IMG/VR virus record: IMGVR_UViG_3300035162_000685 | Span: 1-20,392 of that record | Reading direction: 5' to 3' (one strand) | From: a virus | Length of the DNA stretch: 20,392 nucleotides | Shown: positions 6,688-12,448 of the stretch, in pieces | How the letters are laid out: the number at the start of each line of letters is the position of its first letter | Position numbering within the stretch: position 1 is the stretch's first letter | Translations under genes and position numbers: made by a program | Notes under the pieces: model-generated | What the model saw: the letters and a program-made list of their open reading frames with translations, nothing else | Database searches by the model: none | What the model was told of the DNA's origin: nothing

Positions 6688-7038
6688 ATGGCAACAACAA
6701 ATAAGAAATCAAACTACTGGAAAGACAACCGGCGATACCTTTTACTCGTAGCCGCTGCTGTAGCTGCCAGTCTGGCTTTGGGCTTAATTACCTTCCCCGC
6801 CTTCGTAGCAGTTGGTTCACGCACCGCCGAGAAAGAGCTTGCCGCTATTGTAGTAGAGGAAGTAGAAGAACTGCCGCCCGTGGTTATCAAAGTTGATAAC
6901 GTCAACTGCGTCATAGCAGAAGAACCTACACTAACCTACTACGTACAGACAGATACGGTGCGGGTCAGTATAGAGTGCGACAGTGACATACTGTTCCATT
7001 ACCTACCCGCAATGCCTGTAGTTAGCTTAGGAGAATGA
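6688..7038 (+). CDS. Small single-pass membrane protein
   Basis: A 116-residue protein with one strong hydrophobic segment at about residues 17-42 (YLLLVAAAVAASLALGLITF onward). The basic N-terminus KKSNYWKDNRR predicts an inside N-terminus. An acidic region follows (IVVEEVEELPP), then a probable small beta domain with two cysteines that could pair outside. AGAGGA (6675-6680) sits seven bases before the ATG. No family was recognised. Such proteins in phage early regions may act at the host membrane, but nothing here shows a specific role. Confidence 0.65.
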   Translation: MATTNKKSNYWKDNRRYLLLVAAAVAASLALGLITFPAFVAVGSRTAEKELAAIVVEEVEELPPVVIKVDNVNCVIAEEPTLTYYVQTDTVRVSIECDSDILFHYLPAMPVVSLGE

Positions 7039-7040
7039 TG

Positions 7041-7181
7041 ATGGCTAGAGATAGAGTAATGGTAGAGCTAGAAGAATACCTAAACACACAAGAAGAAGAT
7101 TATGTAGACCCTGCGGAGCGTAGGCAAGAGATGGCTGAACGTGCAGCGGATGAAGCGATGTCTAAGTGGGATGATGAATGA
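7041..7181 (+). CDS. Acidic micro-protein (46 residues)
   Basis: This short gene begins in a run of three tandem ATGs (7035, 7038, 7041) that overlaps the upstream stop. AGGAG at 7029-7033 favours the ATG at 7041, with 7038 possible. The product is highly acidic and helical, with Glu and Asp throughout (VELEEYLNTQEED). Its stop shares bases with the next start (ATGA), which supports genuine translation. The function is unknown. Confidence 0.55.
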   Translation: MARDRVMVELEEYLNTQEEDYVDPAERRQEMAERAADEAMSKWDDE

Positions 7182-7309
7182 AAATAGTAATAGAACTTAG
7201 CGAAGAAGACGGCGAAGAAATGGTAGAGCTAGGAAAGCAACTGTTGGACGTTGTTGTTAGGCTAGAAGATTTGGAAAAGCGTCTTGAGGCACTTTTAGAT
7301 GCCGGATGA
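7178..7309 (+). CDS. Acidic coiled-coil micro-protein (43 residues)
   Basis: The start overlaps the upstream stop as ATGA, so it probably depends on translational coupling. The product reads as a beta strand (MKIVIELSEED) followed by a heptad-like leucine/valine helix (LGKQLLDVVVRLEDLEKRLEALL), a likely dimerising coiled coil. It overlaps the next gene by 11 bases. It was not recognised as a known family. Confidence 0.5.
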   Translation: MKIVIELSEEDGEEMVELGKQLLDVVVRLEDLEKRLEALLDAG

Positions 7310-7475
7310 TCTGAGTACTAACGTATGCCCTAAGTGTAAAGAAACTTCTGAGCAAGTGCTTAACATGCAGGAAAAGAAACGAGTGGGGTGGTACTGCTTA
7401 AAGTGCCATTACTTTGAAGAAGCGATTCTAAGAGAGACAACCATCGCCCCCACAATTACAAAGATTCATACATAA
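7299..7475 (+). CDS. Small zinc-ribbon protein (58 residues)
   Basis: Two CxxC knuckles, CPKC near residue 10 and CLKC near residue 33, make a four-cysteine zinc ribbon. A helix (HYFEEAILRE) and a short tail follow. It overlaps the upstream micro-gene by 11 bases and lacks a strong Shine-Dalgarno of its own. Zinc ribbons of this size in phages may bind nucleic acid or host RNA polymerase. Neither is demonstrated here. Confidence 0.55.
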   Translation: MPDDLSTNVCPKCKETSEQVLNMQEKKRVGWYCLKCHYFEEAILRETTIAPTITKIHT

Positions 7476-7490
7476 GAAAGGAGGCGGCTA

Positions 7491-7679
7491 GTGGCGAAGG
7501 GCGAGAAAGAATTACAGCGCGAGAAATTAGCGCAAGACATAAAAGATTATTTAGTTAAGGGCGGTAAAGTTCGCCAGTTCGCACGCGATGCTTCTGCCTA
7601 TGACTCAGTAGGGCAGCCTACATGGGAAACTCGCAATCGTCCAAAAATTACCCGCACCAAGAAAGGAACAATAATATGA
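7491..7679 (+). CDS. Small basic phage protein (62 residues), GTG start
   Basis: AAAGGAGG (7477-7484), the strongest Shine-Dalgarno in this region, lies six bases before a GTG, which decides the start. The product is basic and contains the phrase DYLVKGGKVRQFA, a short motif (helix, then lysine-glycine-glycine turn) found in several small phage and bacterial proteins of unknown or regulatory role. Its stop overlaps the next ATG as ATGA. No function is assigned. Confidence 0.65.
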   Translation: MAKGEKELQREKLAQDIKDYLVKGGKVRQFARDASAYDSVGQPTWETRNRPKITRTKKGTII

Positions 7680-8338
7680 CAGCTTGGTCTTACAGCAGCT
7701 TAAGTACGTTTAAGCAATGTCCTAAGAAGTATTACCATCTGAAGGTAGCTAAAGACGTAAAGGACAAGGGCAGTTCAGCTATGTACTACGGCAACGAGGT
7801 GCATAAAGCAGCAGAAGAGTTTATTAAAAATGGAGTTGAAGTCCCTAAGAAATTCGATTACATGAACCCAATACTAAACTCTTTATCTAACATCAATGGG
7901 GAGAAGCATTGTGAGATAAGGTTTGGCATCTCTTACGACGGAGAAAAACATAAGAGAACTAAGTTCTTTGCTACGGACGTATGGTTTCGGGGCATTGCCG
8001 ACCTGCTTATAGTCAATGGGGAAAAAGCGTACTTGGTAGACTATAAGACAGGTAAAAACGCAAAGTATGCAGACACTAAGCAACTCGATATGTTAGCGGC
8101 TGCGACGTTTACTTACTTCCCCGAGGTGCAATACATAAAATCTGCGCTGCTGTATGTAGTTAGCAACGATTTTATAAACAAAGTACATACACGAGACGAG
8201 CAAGAACTTTTATACACTACCTTCGACGGGCCTCTAGAGGCTTTAGCCTCTGCTGAAGAACACGATGTGTGGAACGCGGTGGACGGCCCACTGTGTGCAT
8301 ACTGCCCAGTAACTAGCTGTGAACACAACAGGAGATAA
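7676..8338 (+). CDS. Cas4/RecB-like PD-(D/E)XK exonuclease with probable Fe-S cluster
   Basis: A 220-residue nuclease. The N-terminal WSYSSLSTFKQCPKKYY (4-20) is the usual 'S.l..f..CP..yy' opening of this superfamily. YYGNEVHKAAEEF (37-49) gives the H43/E47 motif, RGIADL (105-110) the catalytic Asp109, and VDYKTG (121-126) Asp122 and Lys124. Four cysteines, Cys15 plus Cys207, Cys210 and Cys215, fit the one-plus-three pattern that holds a 4Fe-4S cluster in Cas4 and AddB nucleases. The open frame extends to 7622, but AAAGGA at 7662-7667 and the ATGA overlap favour 7676. No Cas1/Cas2 or repeat array is present, so a role in phage DNA processing or recombination is likelier than CRISPR adaptation. 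Confidence 0.85.
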   Translation: MTAWSYSSLSTFKQCPKKYYHLKVAKDVKDKGSSAMYYGNEVHKAAEEFIKNGVEVPKKFDYMNPILNSLSNINGEKHCEIRFGISYDGEKHKRTKFFATDVWFRGIADLLIVNGEKAYLVDYKTGKNAKYADTKQLDMLAAATFTYFPEVQYIKSALLYVVSNDFINKVHTRDEQELLYTTFDGPLEALASAEEHDVWNAVDGPLCAYCPVTSCEHNRR

Positions 8339-8341
8339 ACA

Positions 8342-8623
8342 ATGAGATACGCAATACTGGTAGACATAGAGGATAAAACTTTTATAGACGGTAATTACGA
8401 AGGCAAAGATTTAGCTATGGATATGTATAGCCACTGGTCAGAAACCTATCCGTACCTTACTTTCCAACTCGCTGCTGTAGTTGCGACAAACCACCCTATA
8501 CCCGACGAACTATTTATGCCTAGGAACAAAAAGATTTTAGCCTACGCCAATAGGGTAGAAGAGTCCAAAGTTAGCCCTAAATGGACTAAAGGTCCGGGGG
8601 CGATTGAAACAAAATTGCATTAA
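8342..8623 (+). CDS. Unrecognised small protein (93 residues)
   Basis: This gene starts three bases after the nuclease stop, with AGGAGA (8330-8335) inside the nuclease's last codons. The N-terminal part (MRYAILVDIEDKTFIDG) looks like a beta hairpin and the middle like a helix. No motif was recognised. Close spacing suggests translation with the nuclease. Confidence 0.6.
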   Translation: MRYAILVDIEDKTFIDGNYEGKDLAMDMYSHWSETYPYLTFQLAAVVATNHPIPDELFMPRNKKILAYANRVEESKVSPKWTKGPGAIETKLH

Positions 8624-8639
8624 GAACGGGAGCTAAGCA

Positions 8640-8915
8640 ATGAAAAAGCCAAGAAATTATAGAAAGGAATATGATAACTACCAAGGCACTGAAGAGCAAA
8701 AGAAGAACCGCGCAGCGCGTAATAAAGGCCGAAAGACTATGGAGGCAGCGGGTAGAGTAAGTAAGGGAGACGGCAAGCACGTCAACCACGTCGTGCCCCT
8801 GTCGCAAGGAGGTAGCGCAGAAACTAGTAATCTTTCGGTCAAGAAGGCTAAAGACAACTGGTCTTACGCACGTACTAGTACTGGCGCTATGAAAAAGAAC
8901 TCAGGTAAAGCATGA
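8640..8915 (+). CDS. HNH-like endonuclease, lacking the usual third His
   Basis: A 91-residue basic protein. The core HVNHVVPLSQGGS (47-59), followed by SNLSV (63-67), matches the first part of the HNH fold: His50 with the 'PLSqGGs...NL' loop and Asn64. Where the last metal-binding His or Asn is expected, the text reads AKDNWSY (Asn73). Many small phage HNH proteins end this way, with Asn replacing His. A GGGAG upstream fits the ATG at 8640, and the stop overlaps the helicase start as ATGA. It could be an active nickase or a degenerate copy. Confidence 0.65.
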   Translation: MKKPRNYRKEYDNYQGTEEQKKNRAARNKGRKTMEAAGRVSKGDGKHVNHVVPLSQGGSAETSNLSVKKAKDNWSYARTSTGAMKKNSGKA

Positions 8916-10465
8916 AGATTGTAAAAGATAAGGCCATAATATTTAGGACTACAAAGCCGCACCTCGTAACGGAGCGAATAAAAAACCATAAAGTAGTCGA
9001 TCAAAACGATGGCACTTTTAAAGTAGCAATACGTTGGGCGTTAAAAGAAGCACAGATTCTAACAAGGCTAGGTGTTAAAGACGTACCTTCCCCCATAGGG
9101 CGCGACTATGAATGGTCGGGGCGCTTTACGCCTTTTGACCACCAAAAGAAAACGTCTTCTTTCTTAACGCTAAACAAAAAAGCCTTCTGCTTTAACGAGC
9201 AAGGCACTGGTAAAACAGCATCTGTTATTTGGGCTGCTGATTACCTTATGCAGCAGGGGAAAATTAAACGTGTGTTAGTAATATGCCCTCTGTCTATTAT
9301 GAAATCCGCATGGCAAGAAGACTTGTTCAAGTTTGCTATGCACCGCACTTGTTCTGTAGCACATGGCACCGCTGCCCAACGTAGGAAGATAATTAATGCA
9401 GGGTCTGAGTTTGTAATTATAAACTTTGATGGTGTAGCTGTAGTCAGAGACGACATTGTGAAAGGAGGCTTCGATCTTATTGTGATAGACGAAGCTAACG
9501 CCTATAAGAACGCACAGACTAATCGTTGGAAAATGTTAAACAAATTAATTGCCGGGATGGAATGGTTATGGATGCTTACAGGTACTCCAGCAGCACAATC
9601 TCCAGTGGATGCGTTTGGTTTAGCTAAGTTGGTAAGCCCCAATAAAGTCCCACGTTATTTTGGGCAGTTCAAAGATCAAGTAATGTACAAAGTCTCCCAG
9701 TACACATGGCGGCCTAAGCCAGAGTCTAGTGACATAGTGCATAAAGCTTTGCAGCCTGCTATTCGGTTTGAGAAAGACCAGTGCTTAGACCTACCCAGTG
9801 TTACTTTCGTAGACCGAGAAGCCCCTCTTACTAAGCAACAAGCCACCTACTACAAGCAGCTTAAAGACCGCATGGTTATGGAAGCGGACGGAGAGTACGT
9901 TACATCTGTTAACGCAGCCACTAACTTAAACAAACTCTTACAAATATCAGGCGGTGCGGTCTACACGGACGATAGACAAGTTATTGAGTTTGACGTAAGC
10001 AATCGCCTGCGGGTAGTTAAAGAAGTAATAGATGAATCGTCGCACAAGATTCTGGTGTTTGTACCCTTTACCCACACCATTGAATTGCTTAAAGAATTTC
10101 TTAACCAGAATAAAATAAGTTCTGAAATAATAGCAGGGAAGGTTTCGGTAAATAAACGCAGTGAAATAATAAAAGACTTCCAGACCACAGATAAGATTAG
10201 AGTGCTAATAATCCAGCCGCAGGCAGCTTCACACGGCCTGACGTTGACGGCAGCTAACACAGTAATCTGGTACGCCCCCGTTACAAGCGTAGAGACGTAC
10301 TTGCAAGCTAACGCTCGTATAGACAGGCCCGGCCAACACAACCCAATGACTGTGGTGCATATAGAAGGTAGTGCGGTTGAACGCAAGTTGTACAACATGC
10401 TGCGGTCTAATATAGAAAACCACGTTAAAATAATTGATTTGTATAAACAAGAAATAGATGCTTGA
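8912..10465 (+). CDS. SNF2-type (superfamily 2) DEAD-box-like helicase
   Basis: A 517-residue ATPase of the SNF2/RAD54-like class. After about 70 N-terminal residues come the Q-like region (FDHQKK, 75-80), motif I GTGKT (98-102), motif Ia VICPLSIM (123-130), motif II DEAN (193-196), motif III LTGTPA (222-227), a C-terminal helicase lobe with VFVPFTHT (382-389), motif V-like ASHGLTLTAA (439-448) and motif VI QANARIDRPGQ (465-475). The 'R-x-D-R-x-G-Q' form of motif VI is typical of SNF2 proteins. Motif II has Asn where SNF2 proteins usually have His. In phages of this type it is taken to act in replication, recombination or remodelling of DNA-bound proteins. The start is coupled to the HNH gene (ATGA). 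Confidence 0.9.
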   Translation: MKIVKDKAIIFRTTKPHLVTERIKNHKVVDQNDGTFKVAIRWALKEAQILTRLGVKDVPSPIGRDYEWSGRFTPFDHQKKTSSFLTLNKKAFCFNEQGTGKTASVIWAADYLMQQGKIKRVLVICPLSIMKSAWQEDLFKFAMHRTCSVAHGTAAQRRKIINAGSEFVIINFDGVAVVRDDIVKGGFDLIVIDEANAYKNAQTNRWKMLNKLIAGMEWLWMLTGTPAAQSPVDAFGLAKLVSPNKVPRYFGQFKDQVMYKVSQYTWRPKPESSDIVHKALQPAIRFEKDQCLDLPSVTFVDREAPLTKQQATYYKQLKDRMVMEADGEYVTSVNAATNLNKLLQISGGAVYTDDRQVIEFDVSNRLRVVKEVIDESSHKILVFVPFTHTIELLKEFLNQNKISSEIIAGKVSVNKRSEIIKDFQTTDKIRVLIIQPQAASHGLTLTAANTVIWYAPVTSVETYLQANARIDRPGQHNPMTVVHIEGSAVERKLYNMLRSNIENHVKIIDLYKQEIDA

Positions 10466-10491
10466 CATTGTAAAAGAGATTGATCCATACT
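10462..10491 (+). promoter_or_regulatory. Possible sigma-70-type promoter
   Basis: A perfect TTGACA (10462-10467) overlaps the helicase stop codon. After 18 bases comes CATACT (10486-10491, four of six consensus bases). A start site near 10498 would leave a short leader containing the AGGAGG before the gene at 10518. It would drive the SSB and primase genes separately from the helicase. The assignment is by pattern only. Confidence 0.45.
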
Positions 10492-10517
10492 AGCTCCCCC
10501 TACGATTAGGAGGAACT

Positions 10518-10814
10518 ATGAAAAATACCGCAGACAAATTAGCCGCTATCTACATCAAGATGCGGGAAGCAGTGAAAGAAAAAGAAGAAGAAATAAAAAC
10601 AATAAAAACACAGCAAGAACGGGTAAACCAAGAACTGCTCGACCTCTGTGAAGAACAAAATTTAGACAGTTTAAAAACACCCGCAGGTACGGTAACGCGC
10701 AGAGTGCAAACTAATTTTTGGACGAGTGACTGGGAAGAAATGCACAAGTTTATCAAAGAGAATGATGCGTTCCACTTACTAGAGAAGCGTATACAAAGAA
10801 TTCTTGGCAGATAA
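10518..10814 (+). CDS. Small phage protein, apparently truncated by a frameshift
   Basis: A 98-residue frame with a clear Shine-Dalgarno (TTAGGAGG) before the ATG. The N-terminal half is a coiled coil rich in Lys and Glu. The rest (KTPAGTVTRRVQTNFWTSDW, then a segment ending LLEKRI) matches, as I recall it, a common phage protein family. Members continue after LLEKRI with a short linker and a tail of the form 'FLEeNPD.lPpGL....y...VRk'. Here that tail is present in the +1 frame directly downstream (10798-10890), so this frame ends early with QRILGR. The function of the family is unknown. It is either a real frameshift mutation, a programmed +1 shift or an assembly error. Confidence 0.7.
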   Translation: MKNTADKLAAIYIKMREAVKEKEEEIKTIKTQQERVNQELLDLCEEQNLDSLKTPAGTVTRRVQTNFWTSDWEEMHKFIKENDAFHLLEKRIQRILGR

Positions 10815-10890
10815 CCCAGACCAGATGCCAGTCGGACTACAGACCAACCGTAAGTATATTCTTTCCGTGAGAAAGCCAACTAAGAAATGA
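10798..10890 (+). pseudogene. Out-of-frame C-terminal part of the gene at 10518
   Basis: Starting with GAA at 10798, in the +1 frame relative to the gene at 10518, 30 codons read EFLADNPDQMPVGLQTNRKY and onward to a Lys-rich end. The TGA at 10888-10890 overlaps the next ATG as ATGA, the junction style used by genuine genes here. It has no start codon or ribosome binding site of its own at 10798. An internal ATG lies at 10825, without a convincing Shine-Dalgarno. It is best read as the displaced end of the upstream gene. Confidence 0.65.
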
Positions 10891-12212
10891 TAAGACTACA
10901 GGCTAACAATGGGTGTTTCGTACACCCACGGACCAACTCCCTCTCAGATTCTGTAGAGGTAGTGATAGTAGCTAGAGGTACTCTGTCTAGGAACTACTAC
11001 CAAGGAAGCCAGTTAGTCTGTTGGTCTACCGACGGCACGGCTCCAGATGCTAAAGTAGCAGCCAGCAACAAACAGGCAAGCCGGTGCATGGACTGCACGC
11101 AGAGCATAAAACGTGGGGGGTACAGCCGAGGTGCGGCTTGTAAGTTTTACACTGTACTGACGTTGGCGTTTCCAGAAGACAACATAATGTGCGACCTACG
11201 CATAGGTGCGCTCAGCCTTTTCTCTAAAACAGTTAACAGGCTAAGTTGGTACAAGTACATAGAATATTTAGAACGGAACGAAGAAGAAGTAGAAAACATT
11301 TTAACTGAATTGTACTTTGTGGAAAGCTATAACTCCCACCAAGTATATTTTAAACCAGTTCGACCTTTAGCCGAGGAAGAACTTGCAACCGTGAAGCAGC
11401 TTATTAAAACTGCCCCACAACCAACCAATCCTTTTATAGGAAACACAGAGGAACTATTTATGGCTAATCAATCTCACATAGTTAAGGGCGTAGAAGCTCG
11501 TTACCCGCGTTTAGACAAGCCTTATCGGTTTGATAATAAAGCAGGGAAAAACGGCAAAAGCGTTCCATGTGACCCGACTGAAGACGGTGCGCGATACGAG
11601 TTAGACTTTACTCTTTCCCCTAAGCAAGCCAAAGCTTTGTATAAACTCATGCAGGGTGCATACACCGATGCTAAAAGCCGTGATGATTCGTGGCCCGAGA
11701 AGCTGGAAATGCCTTTTAAAAAGCAAGAAGACGGTACTTTTCTTGGCAAGTCGAGCCTTAAAGCTGCGTATAGCGGTAGTGTTACAGAGCCGCCTGCACA
11801 GTTCGACGCTAAGAACGCTAGGCTAGGTAATGACTTTATGCTCACTACTGGTAGCACAGTAAACGTAGCAGTTGAATTAATCCCCTACAAAATGGCGACT
11901 ACAGGTGTATCTCTTAGACTACGCGGTGTACAGGTGCTTAAGTACTTACCGTACAAGCCACCATCTCCTTTCGGGGAAGAAGACGGCTTTACTAGCGGAG
12001 ATGCTACGGATATGTTTACGGAAGAAGCTGAAGAAGATATGTTTGCAGCAGAGGAAACGCCAAAGAAAGCAGAACCTGTTGGGCAACTCGATTTGTTCGA
12101 CGAGCCTGAAGAAGTTGTTGTCCCCGTTAAGCGCAAGAGTAAAAAAGCCGCTGCTCCTGTTAAAGACGAAGATATGGCTGACATTGTTGAACTATGGGGC
12201 GATGAAGACTAA
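10887..12212 (+). CDS. Zinc-finger-like domain fused to T7 gp2.5-type ssDNA-binding protein
   Basis: A 441-residue two-part protein. Residues 1 to about 185 hold four spaced cysteines (45, 67, 70, 85; CxxC at 67-70) that could bind zinc, in a domain I cannot name. From residue 192 (MANQSHIVKGVEARYPRLDK) the sequence is a phage single-stranded DNA-binding protein of the gp2.5 class, about 250 residues. It has the 'KPYRFDNKAGKNGKSVPCDP' region, a beta-barrel-like core and a long acidic C-terminal tail ending DIVELWGDED, the type of tail that recruits polymerase and helicase. A good internal ribosome binding site before Met192 suggests the SSB may also be made alone. The start overlaps the upstream stop (ATGA) and the stop overlaps the next start (TAATG). 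Confidence 0.8.
   Translation: MIRLQANNGCFVHPRTNSLSDSVEVVIVARGTLSRNYYQGSQLVCWSTDGTAPDAKVAASNKQASRCMDCTQSIKRGGYSRGAACKFYTVLTLAFPEDNIMCDLRIGALSLFSKTVNRLSWYKYIEYLERNEEEVENILTELYFVESYNSHQVYFKPVRPLAEEELATVKQLIKTAPQPTNPFIGNTEELFMANQSHIVKGVEARYPRLDKPYRFDNKAGKNGKSVPCDPTEDGARYELDFTLSPKQAKALYKLMQGAYTDAKSRDDSWPEKLEMPFKKQEDGTFLGKSSLKAAYSGSVTEPPAQFDAKNARLGNDFMLTTGSTVNVAVELIPYKMATTGVSLRLRGVQVLKYLPYKPPSPFGEEDGFTSGDATDMFTEEAEEDMFAAEETPKKAEPVGQLDLFDEPEEVVVPVKRKSKKAAAPVKDEDMADIVELWGDED
11447..11452 (+). promoter_or_regulatory. Internal Shine-Dalgarno for the SSB portion
   Basis: AGAGGA lies seven bases before the in-frame ATG at 11460 (Met192 of the fusion). The spacing and sequence equal those of the confirmed-looking starts nearby (for example at 6688). 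Translation from here would yield a 250-residue product matching the normal size of stand-alone phage SSBs. Confidence 0.6.
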
Positions 12213-12448
12213 TGAGCTACGGCTATACAACACGGCTCAGTACTATGAACAAACAGGCTGATGGTTCCTTGTCTGGAGTAAAGCTAGGTCGCGTGTGCAT
12301 CCGAAAGGAAGTTCCCGTGGCCGAAGTTGCGCTCCAGCTAGGAGTTAGCAGGCAAACTGTTTATAACTGGTTTACAGGCGCGCATGAGCCGAACGAAGAC
12401 TTAAAAGACGCGGTAAAAATATTAATAGCTGAGTATAGGCGACAATGA
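12212..12448 (+). CDS. Small helix-turn-helix DNA-binding protein
   Basis: A 78-residue protein. Residues about 35-56 (PVAEVALQLGVSRQTVYNWF) form a clear helix-turn-helix, with the recognition helix SRQTVYNWFTG of the Cro/XRE or transposase-like type, followed by an amphipathic helix. The start is coupled to the SSB stop as TAATG and its stop overlaps the primase start as ATGA, so it is made together with replication proteins. It may be a regulator or a replication-origin binding factor. Its target is unknown. Confidence 0.75.
   Translation: MSYGYTTRLSTMNKQADGSLSGVKLGRVCIRKEVPVAEVALQLGVSRQTVYNWFTGAHEPNEDLKDAVKILIAEYRRQ

Noticed and set aside
7676-8338. Part of a CRISPR-Cas locus because of the Cas4-like nuclease
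   Set aside because: No Cas1, Cas2, effector gene or repeat-spacer array is in the window. Stand-alone Cas4-like nucleases are common in phages.
9961-10488. 175-codon minus-strand frame opposite the helicase C-terminus
   Set aside because: It lies opposite helicase motifs V and VI and has no ribosome binding site or recognisable protein feature.
11905-12261. 118-codon plus-strand frame overlapping the SSB tail and HTH gene
   Set aside because: It is Leu/Lys-rich shadow text in another frame of the acidic SSB tail and has no Shine-Dalgarno.
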